DNA of 64,000 bases from Rhodothermus marinus DSM 4252. Lineage in GTDB: Bacteria > Bacteroidota > Rhodothermia > Rhodothermales > Rhodothermaceae. Shown piece after piece: positions 43,157-51,298 of this stretch. The translations under genes were made by a program, and so were the position numbers. The notes under the pieces were generated by a model that was not told the DNA's origin, made no database searches, and saw only the letters and a program-made list of their open reading frames with translations. Where the stretch lies: contig NC_013501.1 of assembly GCF_000024845.1 (NCBI RefSeq), positions 2,212,874 to 2,276,873 on the forward strand, read 5' to 3'. Position 1 is the first letter of the stretch. Every line of letters starts with the position of its first letter.

Positions 43157-44239
43157 ATGTCGCTCTCCCCACAGGCTCCCTCCCCGAACGGCCGGGCGCC
43201 CTCGCCCTGGCGGGCCCGTCTGCTGGGTTCGGTGGCATTGAGCCTGGTAGTGCTGGGCGTCGTCACCTATTTTACGTTCGACTGGAAGGCCTTTGTCGAG
43301 GCGCTCAACGAGGTCAATCCGCTGCTGCTGACGCTGGGCATCGGGACGCTGGGTCTGCGCGTGCTCTTTGGCGCCTGGCGGCTGCACTACGTCTCGCATC
43401 GGCACCTGACGCTCCGAGCGGCCGCCCGCTGCCAGCTCGTGTGGGACTTTTCGTCGAACGTGACGCCTTCGGCCATCGGCGGCGGCCCGTTCGCCGCGCT
43501 GTTCATCGCCCGGGATCAGCGCCTGCCCCTCGGCGAAGCCACTGCCATTCTGCTGTTCGCCATCCTGCTCGATCAGCTTTTCTTTGCCTTCACCATCGTG
43601 CTGATCCTCGTGGCCCTGCCTTTCATGCCCGTCCTGCCCTCGGCCATGGGCACGGTGGGCGGCGGCACGTTCGTGCTCTACCTGGGCCTCGGGCTGGGCT
43701 GGGTGGCCTTTTTCGCCTACACCACGTTTTTCCGGCCGGAGCTGATCGAACGCCTGGCCCGGCGCATCCTTCGCTTCCGGCGGCTGCGTCGGTTTCGTGA
43801 GCGTGTCATCCAGGAGCTGCTCAGCCTGCAGGAACGCACACAGCTCATCCGCTCCCAGCCGCCCGGTTTCTTCCTGAAGGGTTTCCTGCTGACCACGGCG
43901 GCCTGGATCAGCCGTCATCTGCTGCTCGTTTTTCTGGTGTGGAGCGTCTATCCCGAGGCCGACGCCGTGCTCGTCTTCATGCGCACGCTGGCCATGACGC
44001 TGGGATCGGTCATTCTGCCCACGCCGGGCGGTTCCGGCGGCGTCGAGGGACTCTACGTGCTGTTCATCGGCCCGCTCATGCCCCGTCACTTCGTGGCACC
44101 CACGCTGCTGCTCTGGCGCCTGCTCAGCTACTACGTGTTCATCGCGATCGGGCTGTTCCTGACGGGCCACCACATGCAGCGGAGCCTGCGTCGGCGTCGC
44201 CAGTTGCGTCCGGCCCCGGAACCCGCCGAAGAGTCATGA
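43157..44239 (+). CDS. Lysylphosphatidylglycerol synthase TM/UPF0104 flippase-like membrane protein
   Basis: A 360-residue protein with about seven to eight hydrophobic segments. It contains the UPF0104 marks GLRVLFGAWRLHYVSHRH, SSNVTPSAIGGGPFAALFIA and VILPTPGGSGGVEGLYVLFI. Relatives are the flippase half of MprF and uncharacterised lipid transporters. Substrate unknown. The stop overlaps the next start as ATGA, so it is co-translated with the DUF72 gene. Confidence 0.88.
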   Translation: MSLSPQAPSPNGRAPSPWRARLLGSVALSLVVLGVVTYFTFDWKAFVEALNEVNPLLLTLGIGTLGLRVLFGAWRLHYVSHRHLTLRAAARCQLVWDFSSNVTPSAIGGGPFAALFIARDQRLPLGEATAILLFAILLDQLFFAFTIVLILVALPFMPVLPSAMGTVGGGTFVLYLGLGLGWVAFFAYTTFFRPELIERLARRILRFRRLRRFRERVIQELLSLQERTQLIRSQPPGFFLKGFLLTTAAWISRHLLLVFLVWSVYPEADAVLVFMRTLAMTLGSVILPTPGGSGGVEGLYVLFIGPLMPRHFVAPTLLLWRLLSYYVFIAIGLFLTGHHMQRSLRRRRQLRPAPEPAEES

Positions 44240-45300
44240 CGCCCGCCGAGCTCGAAGCACGCCTTGCCCGCATCGAGGCGTACGACCTGCGGGGGGTGCA
44301 CCCGAACCTGCGGCTGGGCACGGCCAGCGACCGCTACGCGGGCTGGATCGGCCAGATCTATCCCGAGCACTACCGCCGCGAGATCAAAACGCGGCCGCGC
44401 CGCCTCGAAGGCCGCACCTTCGAAGAGCGCGTGCTGCCCGTGGCCTCGGTGCGCGACTACTTTGAGCACTTCGACGTGCTGGAGCTGGACTTCACCTTCT
44501 ACCGCCCACTGCGCGAGGCGGACGGCCGTCCCACTGCTTCGCTTTTCACGCTGCAGCAGTACGCCATGCACGCCCCACCCGAGGCCCGCTTTCTGCTCAA
44601 GGCGCCCCAGCAGTTCTTTGCGGCCACGCTGCGCCGCACGCGGGGCGGTCGCGTCATCTACGAGGAGAACCCGCATTACCTCGACGCCGAGGCCTGTCGC
44701 CGTCAGTTTCTCGAGCCGGCCCGCGAGGTGCTGGGCGAGCGCCTGCTGGGCGTGATCTTCGAACAGGAGTACCGACGCGTCGGCGAAAGCCCCGATCCGG
44801 AGGCCAACATTGCTGCGCTGGACGCTTTCTTCGACGCGCTGGACGGCGGTGTGCAGGCCCATCTGGAGCTGCGCTCGGCCCATCTGCTCACGCCGGCCTA
44901 CTTCAACTGGCTGGCCGCACGCGGCCTGGGGTTCGTCTTCAGCCACTGGACCTGGCTGCCACCGATTCGCCGCCAGTGGCGCCTCTGCGGCGAACGCTTC
45001 ACGGCGGCCGACCGCAACGTCGTCGTCCGCCTGCTCACCCCGCTGGAGATGACCTACGCCGAGGCGTACGCCCGCGCCTATCCCTTCGACCGCCCCGTGC
45101 CCGAACTGGCCGGCACCCGCCAGGCCCGCGATATGGTGCTCGATGTTACCGCGCTCGTATTTCGCGCGGCTATAGAAGGCGCGGTCGTGAACGTGATCGC
45201 CAACAACCGGGCCTGGGGCAACGCGCCCGATCTGGCCCGTGCGATCGCCCGCCGCGTGCTCGAAGAAATGCGCCGCCGAAGCCTTCGGGCCTCGGATTGA
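44236..45300 (+). CDS. DUF72 family protein
   Basis: A 354-residue TIM-barrel-like protein: LRLGTASDRYAGWIGQIYPE, VLELDFTFYRP, FLLKAPQQFFAATLRR, HLELRSAHLLTPAYFNWLA and FVFSHWTWLP. The DUF72 family is widespread and still without a firm activity. It carries an N-terminal extension ahead of the usual start. ATG at 44236 overlaps the flippase-like stop, so the pair may act together. Confidence 0.8.
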   Translation: MTPAELEARLARIEAYDLRGVHPNLRLGTASDRYAGWIGQIYPEHYRREIKTRPRRLEGRTFEERVLPVASVRDYFEHFDVLELDFTFYRPLREADGRPTASLFTLQQYAMHAPPEARFLLKAPQQFFAATLRRTRGGRVIYEENPHYLDAEACRRQFLEPAREVLGERLLGVIFEQEYRRVGESPDPEANIAALDAFFDALDGGVQAHLELRSAHLLTPAYFNWLAARGLGFVFSHWTWLPPIRRQWRLCGERFTAADRNVVVRLLTPLEMTYAEAYARAYPFDRPVPELAGTRQARDMVLDVTALVFRAAIEGAVVNVIANNRAWGNAPDLARAIARRVLEEMRRRSLRASD

Positions 45301-45490
45301 TTTCAACCAACGTTCACAAAGACTTCATCCCACAGAACAAAGCCGTCACTAAACTTTGCGGCTACTGACCTGATGCAACCTCCCTTGCGACACCTTCTCC
45401 CACTCGTTTCTGCCCTGACAGGCGCCCTTTTCCGCCTGCGTCCCTGATTTTTTCTGTCCCGTTCCACCCCAAACCCTGATGCAAACCGCC

Positions 45491-46027
45491 ATGAAACCGC
45501 GTAGCCATGCCTTCGGTGTATCCGCGCTGTTGCTGATGCTGAGCTTTGCGCTGCTATCGAGCGGATGCCAGAAAGAAAACCCGGTGCAGGTGCTGCCCGA
45601 AGATGTGGCGGGCACCTACGACTTCACCCACTTCATCTTCATTCCGGATGCGGCGGCCATCGCACCGGCCAACGTGCTCGACACGCTGGTGGCCGAAAAC
45701 ACGAACCTGCGGCTGACGGCCAGCGGCCAGTTTGTGCTCAGCTACCAGTTCATCAACGGCCCCGAGTCGCTGATTGCCGGCACGTTCGAAGTGGATGAGC
45801 GACGCATCACCCTGCGCGCTTATCCGGGGGCCGAGGCACAGCTCACCTCGCTGCTGCTCGACTCGCCGCTGGTGCTCAACCGCACGGACGTCGACGGCGT
45901 GCTGGAGGCCAGCATTCGCAAAACCGTGGATCTGGCCGCCTTCTCGAACCGGTACCGGGGTGTACCTCCGGTCGAAGGTACCCTGCGGCTGCGGCTGGTG
46001 CTGCGCCTGAACGCCCCTGCTTCCTGA
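45491..46027 (+). CDS. Lipoprotein of unknown function
   Basis: A 178-residue lipoprotein with signal peptide ALLLMLSFALLSSGC (lipobox LSSGC) and a mature region of alternating strands: GTYDFTHFIFIPDAAAIAPA, LTASGQFVLSYQFI and EGTLRLRLVLRL. The layout resembles small outer-membrane-linked lipocalin-like proteins, but I recognise no family. It is followed by the two-barrel protein after about 30 bases, so they are probably co-transcribed and act together at the outer membrane. Confidence 0.75.
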   Translation: MKPRSHAFGVSALLLMLSFALLSSGCQKENPVQVLPEDVAGTYDFTHFIFIPDAAAIAPANVLDTLVAENTNLRLTASGQFVLSYQFINGPESLIAGTFEVDERRITLRAYPGAEAQLTSLLLDSPLVLNRTDVDGVLEASIRKTVDLAAFSNRYRGVPPVEGTLRLRLVLRLNAPAS

Positions 46028-46058
46028 CCGCCCCGTCCACCAAGCCGGAATGCAAGCC

Positions 46059-48323
46059 ATGAATCGCTGGATACTACGGGCAATCCTGCTGGCCCTGCTC
46101 GCTCCTTCGGCGCGGGCCCAGGTGGGAGGGGTCAGCTACACCTTCTCTCCCTCGGTCGAATACAGCCGCTTCGAGAAAAACGCAGGGCTGAAGGACAACT
46201 ACGCCTTTGGTGGCACCATGGGGCTGGGCCTGGGCCGCTACGTCGAACTCAAAGTGCTGGGTCTGATCGGACGGCACGACACGCGCCTGGGCCGGCTCGG
46301 CGGCGCCGATTCGACGCTGGCTCCCCGACTGCGTCAGCTGCCCACCCGTTCGGTGCGTACCGAGCGCTGGGGACTGGCCCTGCAGGTCAACCTGCTGCCG
46401 GGACCGATCGTGCCGTACCTGACGGCCGGCACGGGTCTACTGCGCTTCCGTCCCGAAGATGACCTGCGCACCAGCGAAAGCGTCTATCTGATGGGCGGCG
46501 GCGGGCTGATGTTCACGGTAGCCTCGCGCTACGCCATTTTCGCCCAGGTGGAAAACCTCGCCTACCGGTACAATCCGGGCGCGGCGTTTCTGCGCGGCGA
46601 GGACCTGAACCGCGCCAACCTGCAGCCGGCCAACTTCCGCCAGGTGCTCGTCACGAACTGGATGGGACGTGCCGGCATGCGCCTCTACCTGGGCGGCACC
46701 ACGTCCGAAGTGGAGGAAGGGTTGTTTTCGCAACATCCCGCCAACTGGCGGCCGGTCATCGATCCGTTCGTCGGACAGCTCCGCTTCAACCGGGCGCTGG
46801 ACTTTCCTTCCTCGCAGCGCATGGGCGGCTTCTATCTGGGGCTGGCGCTCGGCCCCACGCTCAACCTGCGCGGCTTCTACTGGCGGGCGCTCGACTCGGG
46901 CCGGCTGACGGGTACCGAGCCGATGGAAGCCTACGGCGCCGATCTGTACCTGTCGTTTGCCGACGCGCCGGTCACGCCCTACCTGTCGCTGGGCGGCGGC
47001 TACCTGAACGTGCTGAGCGGCTACCGGGGCCGTGGCGGTAGCACGCCCGACGATCAGGTGTTCGCCTCGGCCGGCGTGGGCGTGAGCGTACTGCTGCTGG
47101 AGGCCCTGCAGCTTCAGGCCGGCGTACAGGGCATCTTCATGACGCGGGACGGCATCGACAACCGGACGGCCCCGGCGCAGGTCTACGGGAGCACGCTCTA
47201 CACGGTGGGCTTCAGCTTCCGGCCCGGTCGGCTCAGCTTTCTGCAGCCCCGCCCGCGTCGGGCTGCCGAGCCATCCGCTCCGTTGATCACCGAAGGCGAA
47301 GCGCCGACGGCCGAGCCGACCGCTTCGCCCGAGCTGGAAGCCCGCCAGCGACTGCTGGCACTCCGGGAGGCGGCCCTGACGGCCGAAATCGCCCGGGCCG
47401 AGGCGGCGGGCGACTCGCTGCTGGCCGCCCGGTTGCGCGCCGAACGGGAGCGACTGCAGGCCGAAATGATGGCGGCCATCGTGCCGCCAACGAGTGCCAC
47501 GGCAGCGACCACTGCACCTGCAGCTCCCGCCCGCCAGATGATCACACTTCCGGCTCCAGAGCAGGGAGAACTCTACGTGCGCTACGGACCGGGCAGTTCG
47601 CCGCTCGTCGCCGCCCAGCAGCCGGCAACGCCGGCCGCGGCCGCCCCTGCGCCGACCACAACGCCCACCTCGCCGGAGCTTCAGGCGCTGGAGCAACGCC
47701 TGCTGGCACGGCTCGAAGCCATCGAACGCGACCGCCAGGAGCTGGTCCGGCTCGAAAGCCGCCTGGCCCGCCTGGAGACCCTGCTCCAGCAGATCGGCCG
47801 GGGTGAAACGACCGTGCGCATTCAGGCGGCCGATACCACCGTGACCGTGCGTCCTGAAGCAACCCCGTCGGAAGGGAGCTTCCTCCAGGGCTTCCGGGGA
47901 GTGGCCGTCTTCGGGGGCGTGAACGCGCTCGGCGCACCACGCCAGCTTCTGATCGGCGTGCGCGGCGACTATGGCACCTGGCTGGGCGGTCGCCTGCACC
48001 TGTGGCCCGAGGCCGTGCTGAGCTTCGCCGGGGGCACCAGCGGCTACAACCTGAATCTGAATGCCACCACCCCGCTACCGGCCCTGCCGGCGCCGCCCCT
48101 GCTGAATCGCATAGACCTTGACGCCGAGCCCTACATCGGCTTCGGACTGGGGCTGCTGGCCTTCAGCAATCCGCCCCGCGGTGTGGCCGGCATCCAGACG
48201 GTCTGGAACCTGATCCTGGGAGCCGAGCGCGCCTACGGGCCGGGCGTCCTGTTCGCCGAGTACGTGAGCATGAATTTCTTCTCATTCAACCGCCTGCAGA
48301 TCGGCTACCGCCTGGCCTTCTGA
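46059..48323 (+). CDS. Outer-membrane protein with two beta-barrel regions joined by a coiled coil
   Basis: A 754-residue exported protein. Signal peptide (ILRAILLALLAPSARA, then QVGG). Residues about 20-400 form an outer-membrane-barrel-like region with repeated aromatic-rich strands (AFGGTMGLGLGRYVELKVLG). Residues 410-500 and 560-610 are helical with heptads (ELEARQRLLALREAALTAEI; ELQALEQRLLARLEAIERDR), separated by Ala/Pro/Thr linkers. The C-terminal 130 residues are a second beta-rich region ending FSFNRLQIGYRLAF, with a terminal Phe as in barrel proteins. Function unknown. Confidence 0.75.
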   Translation: MNRWILRAILLALLAPSARAQVGGVSYTFSPSVEYSRFEKNAGLKDNYAFGGTMGLGLGRYVELKVLGLIGRHDTRLGRLGGADSTLAPRLRQLPTRSVRTERWGLALQVNLLPGPIVPYLTAGTGLLRFRPEDDLRTSESVYLMGGGGLMFTVASRYAIFAQVENLAYRYNPGAAFLRGEDLNRANLQPANFRQVLVTNWMGRAGMRLYLGGTTSEVEEGLFSQHPANWRPVIDPFVGQLRFNRALDFPSSQRMGGFYLGLALGPTLNLRGFYWRALDSGRLTGTEPMEAYGADLYLSFADAPVTPYLSLGGGYLNVLSGYRGRGGSTPDDQVFASAGVGVSVLLLEALQLQAGVQGIFMTRDGIDNRTAPAQVYGSTLYTVGFSFRPGRLSFLQPRPRRAAEPSAPLITEGEAPTAEPTASPELEARQRLLALREAALTAEIARAEAAGDSLLAARLRAERERLQAEMMAAIVPPTSATAATTAPAAPARQMITLPAPEQGELYVRYGPGSSPLVAAQQPATPAAAAPAPTTTPTSPELQALEQRLLARLEAIERDRQELVRLESRLARLETLLQQIGRGETTVRIQAADTTVTVRPEATPSEGSFLQGFRGVAVFGGVNALGAPRQLLIGVRGDYGTWLGGRLHLWPEAVLSFAGGTSGYNLNLNATTPLPALPAPPLLNRIDLDAEPYIGFGLGLLAFSNPPRGVAGIQTVWNLILGAERAYGPGVLFAEYVSMNFFSFNRLQIGYRLAF

Positions 48324-48346
48324 ACGATCATCCCGGCACCGATCAC

Positions 48347-48382
48347 AAAAAAGCGGCCTTCCACGCGGGGGGCCGCTTTTTT
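48347..48382. terminator. Bidirectional terminator after the two-barrel gene
   Basis: A perfect 12-bp stem (AAAAAAGCGGCC / GGCCGCTTTTTT) with a 12-nt loop and A/T runs on both sides. It is 23 bases beyond the plus-strand stop and can also stop transcription from the small minus-strand gene ending at 48415. Confidence 0.85.
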
Positions 48383-48414
48383 ACTCGGGGATCCGCAACA
48401 CCCGGCGCCAGTGC

Positions 48415-48579
48415 CTACCAGCGTCGGGCGCTGCCCTTTCCTTTGGGCACCAGCCGCATCCGGCTCAGCAACGCCCGCACCTGCCGGGCCGAGGCCTGCG
48501 CGCCCCGCTGCAACGAGCGATACGTGCGCTGCCAGAAGCCCGGCCGTCTTTCCTCCCGCGGATCTTTCGGCGTCGTCAT
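48415..48579 (-). CDS. Candidate 54-residue Arg-rich protein
   Basis: An ATG-to-stop frame reading MTTPKDPREERRPGFWQRT, then AQASARQVRALLSRMRLVPK. It is basic and probably helical. AGAGG lies nine bases upstream of the ATG, and the bidirectional terminator just beyond its stop supports a convergent transcript. No family recognised. Confidence 0.45.
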   Translation of the reverse strand: MTTPKDPREERRPGFWQRTYRSLQRGAQASARQVRALLSRMRLVPKGKGSARRW

Positions 48580-48735
48580 ACCTCACGGCCTCTGGACTAA
48601 CTTCACGAAACGCTACCGCCACCCCAACAGGTGGTTTCTACCGGATTTAAACCGATGTGTAATACAGAACCGGCGATTCACTGATGCATGATGGCGGCAC
48701 ACCCCGAGTGCCGGACATGAGTCGCGGGTATGATC

Positions 48736-48758
48736 GGGCGGACACAGGGGTCCGCCCC
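48736..48758. repeat. Palindromic GGGCGGAC...GTCCGCCC repeat
   Basis: GGCGGAC-ACAGGG-GTCCGCC with the flank CCCTACG. This type of short G+C-rich palindrome recurs in intergenic regions of many bacteria and may be a non-autonomous dispersed element. Here it is one of two in the gap. Confidence 0.5.
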
Positions 48759-48790
48759 TACGGGATAGGGAAAACGTCAAGAATCTGATA

Positions 48791-48813
48791 GGGGCGCACC
48801 ACCGTGCGCGCCC
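48791..48813. repeat. Palindromic GGGGCGCAC...GTGCGCGCCC repeat
   Basis: GGGCGCAC-CACC-GTGCGC, with the flank ATAGGGGCG also seen next to the first unit (CTACGGGATAG), so the two may be pieces of one element about 80 bases long. Confidence 0.5.
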
Positions 48814-48957
48814 GTGCTCCCCCACATGCACCATGATGTTCCAGAAATCGCGTAAAACAATTTATCAGACGTCATGGTACATGTGCGCAGCCTCCATGAC
48901 TCCCACCCTCCCGCCAACGCGCAGAAATCATCCGTGCAATAACGGAACAAAATCCAA

Positions 48958-49518
48958 TTACCCCTGCGCCGCGCGACGAAACTGAACCGCAGCCCCGAGC
49001 CAGAGCGCCGTAAAAAAGACGGTCCCGACCACCACATCGCGCGGCCAGTTCGCCCCCTCGGTGCCCCAGCCGGCCACCAGCGCCAGCCCGCCGGCCACCA
49101 TCTGCGCCAGCGCCACGATCAGCATAACCCACGCCATACCCTGCGGGCGAAAGCGGACGGCAACCGCCCCCAGCAGTCCGACGCCCAGCACGCCCGCGTA
49201 CATCAGATTGGCCGGATTGTCCTCGCTGCCGATCAGCCCCACGGCCAGACTCACCCAGATCAGCAGAAACGCCGCCGCCAGCGCCAGTCCGACACCCCAC
49301 CGATAGGCCGCATGATCCGCCCTGCCGGCCAGAAATTCATAGGCCAGCCCGACGCCCAGCAGCATGGCACCCCAGACGACAAAGTCACCCGCGCTCCAGT
49401 TGAACTGCGCGCTGAGCAGCGTTGCCGGCACCGGCAACAGAAACAGCACGCCCACCATCGTCCAGAGCACGCCGTGCCACCGGCGGGTTGGTCGCTCTTT
49501 TTCGACCGGTTGCTTCAT
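48958..49518 (-). CDS. Six-helix membrane protein of unknown function
   Basis: A 186-residue inner-membrane protein with about six hydrophobic helices (VLWTMVGVLFLLPVPATLL; DFVVWGAMLLGVGLAYEFLA; WGVGLALAAAFLLIWVSLAV; and others). The N-terminus is Lys/Glu-rich (MKQPVEKERPTRRWHG) and cytosolic. It resembles small DUF-type Bacteroidota membrane proteins in which two helices flank a Gly-rich turn, but I cannot name the family. ATG at 49518 was chosen over an upstream frame start at 49623 because the membrane region begins just after it. Confidence 0.75.
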   Translation of the reverse strand: MKQPVEKERPTRRWHGVLWTMVGVLFLLPVPATLLSAQFNWSAGDFVVWGAMLLGVGLAYEFLAGRADHAAYRWGVGLALAAAFLLIWVSLAVGLIGSEDNPANLMYAGVLGVGLLGAVAVRFRPQGMAWVMLIVALAQMVAGGLALVAGWGTEGANWPRDVVVGTVFFTALWLGAAVQFRRAAQG

Positions 49519-49606
49519 GAACCTGCATTCGTTGTCCCGTTCTGGTGTCCCAAACGTCCCGCTGGCCGCCGGGTTGCCGGACGACGAAGAGAAAAACTCC
49601 ACGTCG

Positions 49607-51298
49607 TCACCAGGTGTAGACATACCGGAGCACCGTCAGCAATTCTGAAAACCCACCGGCGGCGCGTTCCGTGCGTCGCAGCTGTTGATCGAGGCTCAGC
49701 GTTCCCCGATAAGGCGACGGCAATTGATAGCGAAGGCCCCAGCGCAGCATCAGTTGCGTGGCGGTATCGACGGTCGTCAGGCGAGAAAGACCGGCGCTGG
49801 CCTGCAGCTGTAGTCCGGACCGCAGCGGATACTGCGCTGCTTCGCTGAAAGCCCAGATGCGTGTGCGCCAGCGGGGCATCCGCGTATCGGAAAAACTGAG
49901 CGTGGTGCTCAGCCGGAGCCGGGAAGGCATCTGGTAGCTATGTGCCAGTGTGAGCGTATGTGTGCGGTTGTGCACGCCGTCGGGATGTGTGAAGGTTCGG
50001 TCTTCCGAATCCTGAAAGCTGTACGTCAGGCTCAGCGTGTGCAGGTGGCCGTTCTGCTGCAACATCAGCCGGGGGGTCAGGCTCAGGCTCCGGGAAATGT
50101 TCTGCAGACGCAACGTGTCGGCCCGGGGCCTGAGCTGGAAGCCGTAGTTGCTGAAAGCTGCATCCAGTCCGAACCGAGTCTCGGGTTGCCAGGAAAGGTT
50201 CACGGCCACGATGGTGCGTGCCGTGGTGGCCAGCCGACTCTGGCGCAGGTTGTTGTAGCGCAGACCACCCCGCATACTCACCACCAGTCCCATGCGACGT
50301 AGCTGCAGCCGTGGTGCAACGGTCAGATCCAGCACGTCGCTTTCCAGTTGAGGCTGCCCGAGCGTCGTGTAGCCCGGCCCGATCCAGCGCCCGCCCAGCG
50401 CCACCGAAAAGCTGCTCGCCGGCTCCACGGTCAGTTCGGCCTCGGCCGCCCCATCGATATTCGACGAATGCCGGGGTGTGAACAGCCACGAAGGGATCGA
50501 GATGCCGATCTCGAGCTGATCGGATCGCAGATCCCGGCTGAAAGCTCCCACGGCTACCTCGCTCCGCCAGCGCACGTATCGCCCCAGCCGTAGCCCGGTC
50601 TGCAGAGAAGCCACTGTGTTTTCCTGCGGTGCAACCGCCATCCGTACAGGGCCATCAGGCGTCAGAAGCCACCGCAGCGACTCTCCCCGTGTCGTATCGT
50701 CCTTCTGATGGCTGACCGTCAGCAATACCTCGGTGGCACCCTGCTGAATACCCACCTGAACCGCCCAGAAATTGCGCGCATAACTCCCCGACAATCCGGC
50801 ATCCAGATCGGCTTCGCGGGGCGAGCGCGTGCGGCCATACAGAACCACCAGGCGCAGGGGACCGGGCGTCAGTTCCATCCCGGCCCCCCGCACCCGGATG
50901 CCGCCAAGGGTCAGGGGAGTGAGCGGACGTGTGAACGAACCCAGATGCAGTCGCAACCAGGGACCAATGCGCGGGCTGATACCAACCTGGTTGAAGGGCT
51001 GCAAACCCGGCAGGGTGACCCCCGGGGCTCCCTGAAATCGGCGTTCCTGGGTGCTTAACTGAAGTTCCAGCGGGATTTCCAGCCAGCGTCCGATGGATAC
51101 CACCGAACGTGCAAACAACCGTCCGTTCCAGGTAGGACGATAGGCGGCCGCCGGAGCGGACTCACTCGCCGAGAACTGTTCACCCGTCAGGCTCAGGCTC
51201 CCTGAAAACCGCACCGGCTGGCCGAAACATGCCGTACTCACCAGAACCAGCACCACCAGGGCAAGCCCGCCCTGCATCAGCCTGCTCATGGCCGTCAT
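49607..51298 (-). CDS. Large outer-membrane beta-barrel protein
   Basis: A 563-residue exported protein. The signal peptide (LMQGGLALVVLVLVSTACFG, then QPV) precedes a long series of alternating strands with Arg/Tyr/Leu patterns (WLEIPLELQLSTQERRFQ; RLHLGSFTRPLTPLTLGG; HTLSLTYSFQDSEDRTFT) that end in LLTVLRYVYTW, a terminal aromatic residue as in porins. This is a large barrel with no plug domain, unlike TonB receptors. The ATG at 51298 overlaps the stop of the TANFOR-like gene (ATGA), so the two are co-translated and may form a surface pair. Confidence 0.8.
   Translation of the reverse strand: MTAMSRLMQGGLALVVLVLVSTACFGQPVRFSGSLSLTGEQFSASESAPAAAYRPTWNGRLFARSVVSIGRWLEIPLELQLSTQERRFQGAPGVTLPGLQPFNQVGISPRIGPWLRLHLGSFTRPLTPLTLGGIRVRGAGMELTPGPLRLVVLYGRTRSPREADLDAGLSGSYARNFWAVQVGIQQGATEVLLTVSHQKDDTTRGESLRWLLTPDGPVRMAVAPQENTVASLQTGLRLGRYVRWRSEVAVGAFSRDLRSDQLEIGISIPSWLFTPRHSSNIDGAAEAELTVEPASSFSVALGGRWIGPGYTTLGQPQLESDVLDLTVAPRLQLRRMGLVVSMRGGLRYNNLRQSRLATTARTIVAVNLSWQPETRFGLDAAFSNYGFQLRPRADTLRLQNISRSLSLTPRLMLQQNGHLHTLSLTYSFQDSEDRTFTHPDGVHNRTHTLTLAHSYQMPSRLRLSTTLSFSDTRMPRWRTRIWAFSEAAQYPLRSGLQLQASAGLSRLTTVDTATQLMLRWGLRYQLPSPYRGTLSLDQQLRRTERAAGGFSELLTVLRYVYTW

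Larger units (their letters stand above)
48580..48957. other. 378-base intergenic stretch with palindromic repeats
   Basis: No gene seen. Two palindromic units occur at 48736-48758 and 48791-48813 and are listed separately. The rest has mixed composition and no coding-like frame. Confidence 0.6.

Noticed and set aside
48607-48691. Short plus-strand frame after the two-barrel gene
   Set aside because: It runs over the bidirectional terminator region, has no start signal and no conserved-looking sequence.
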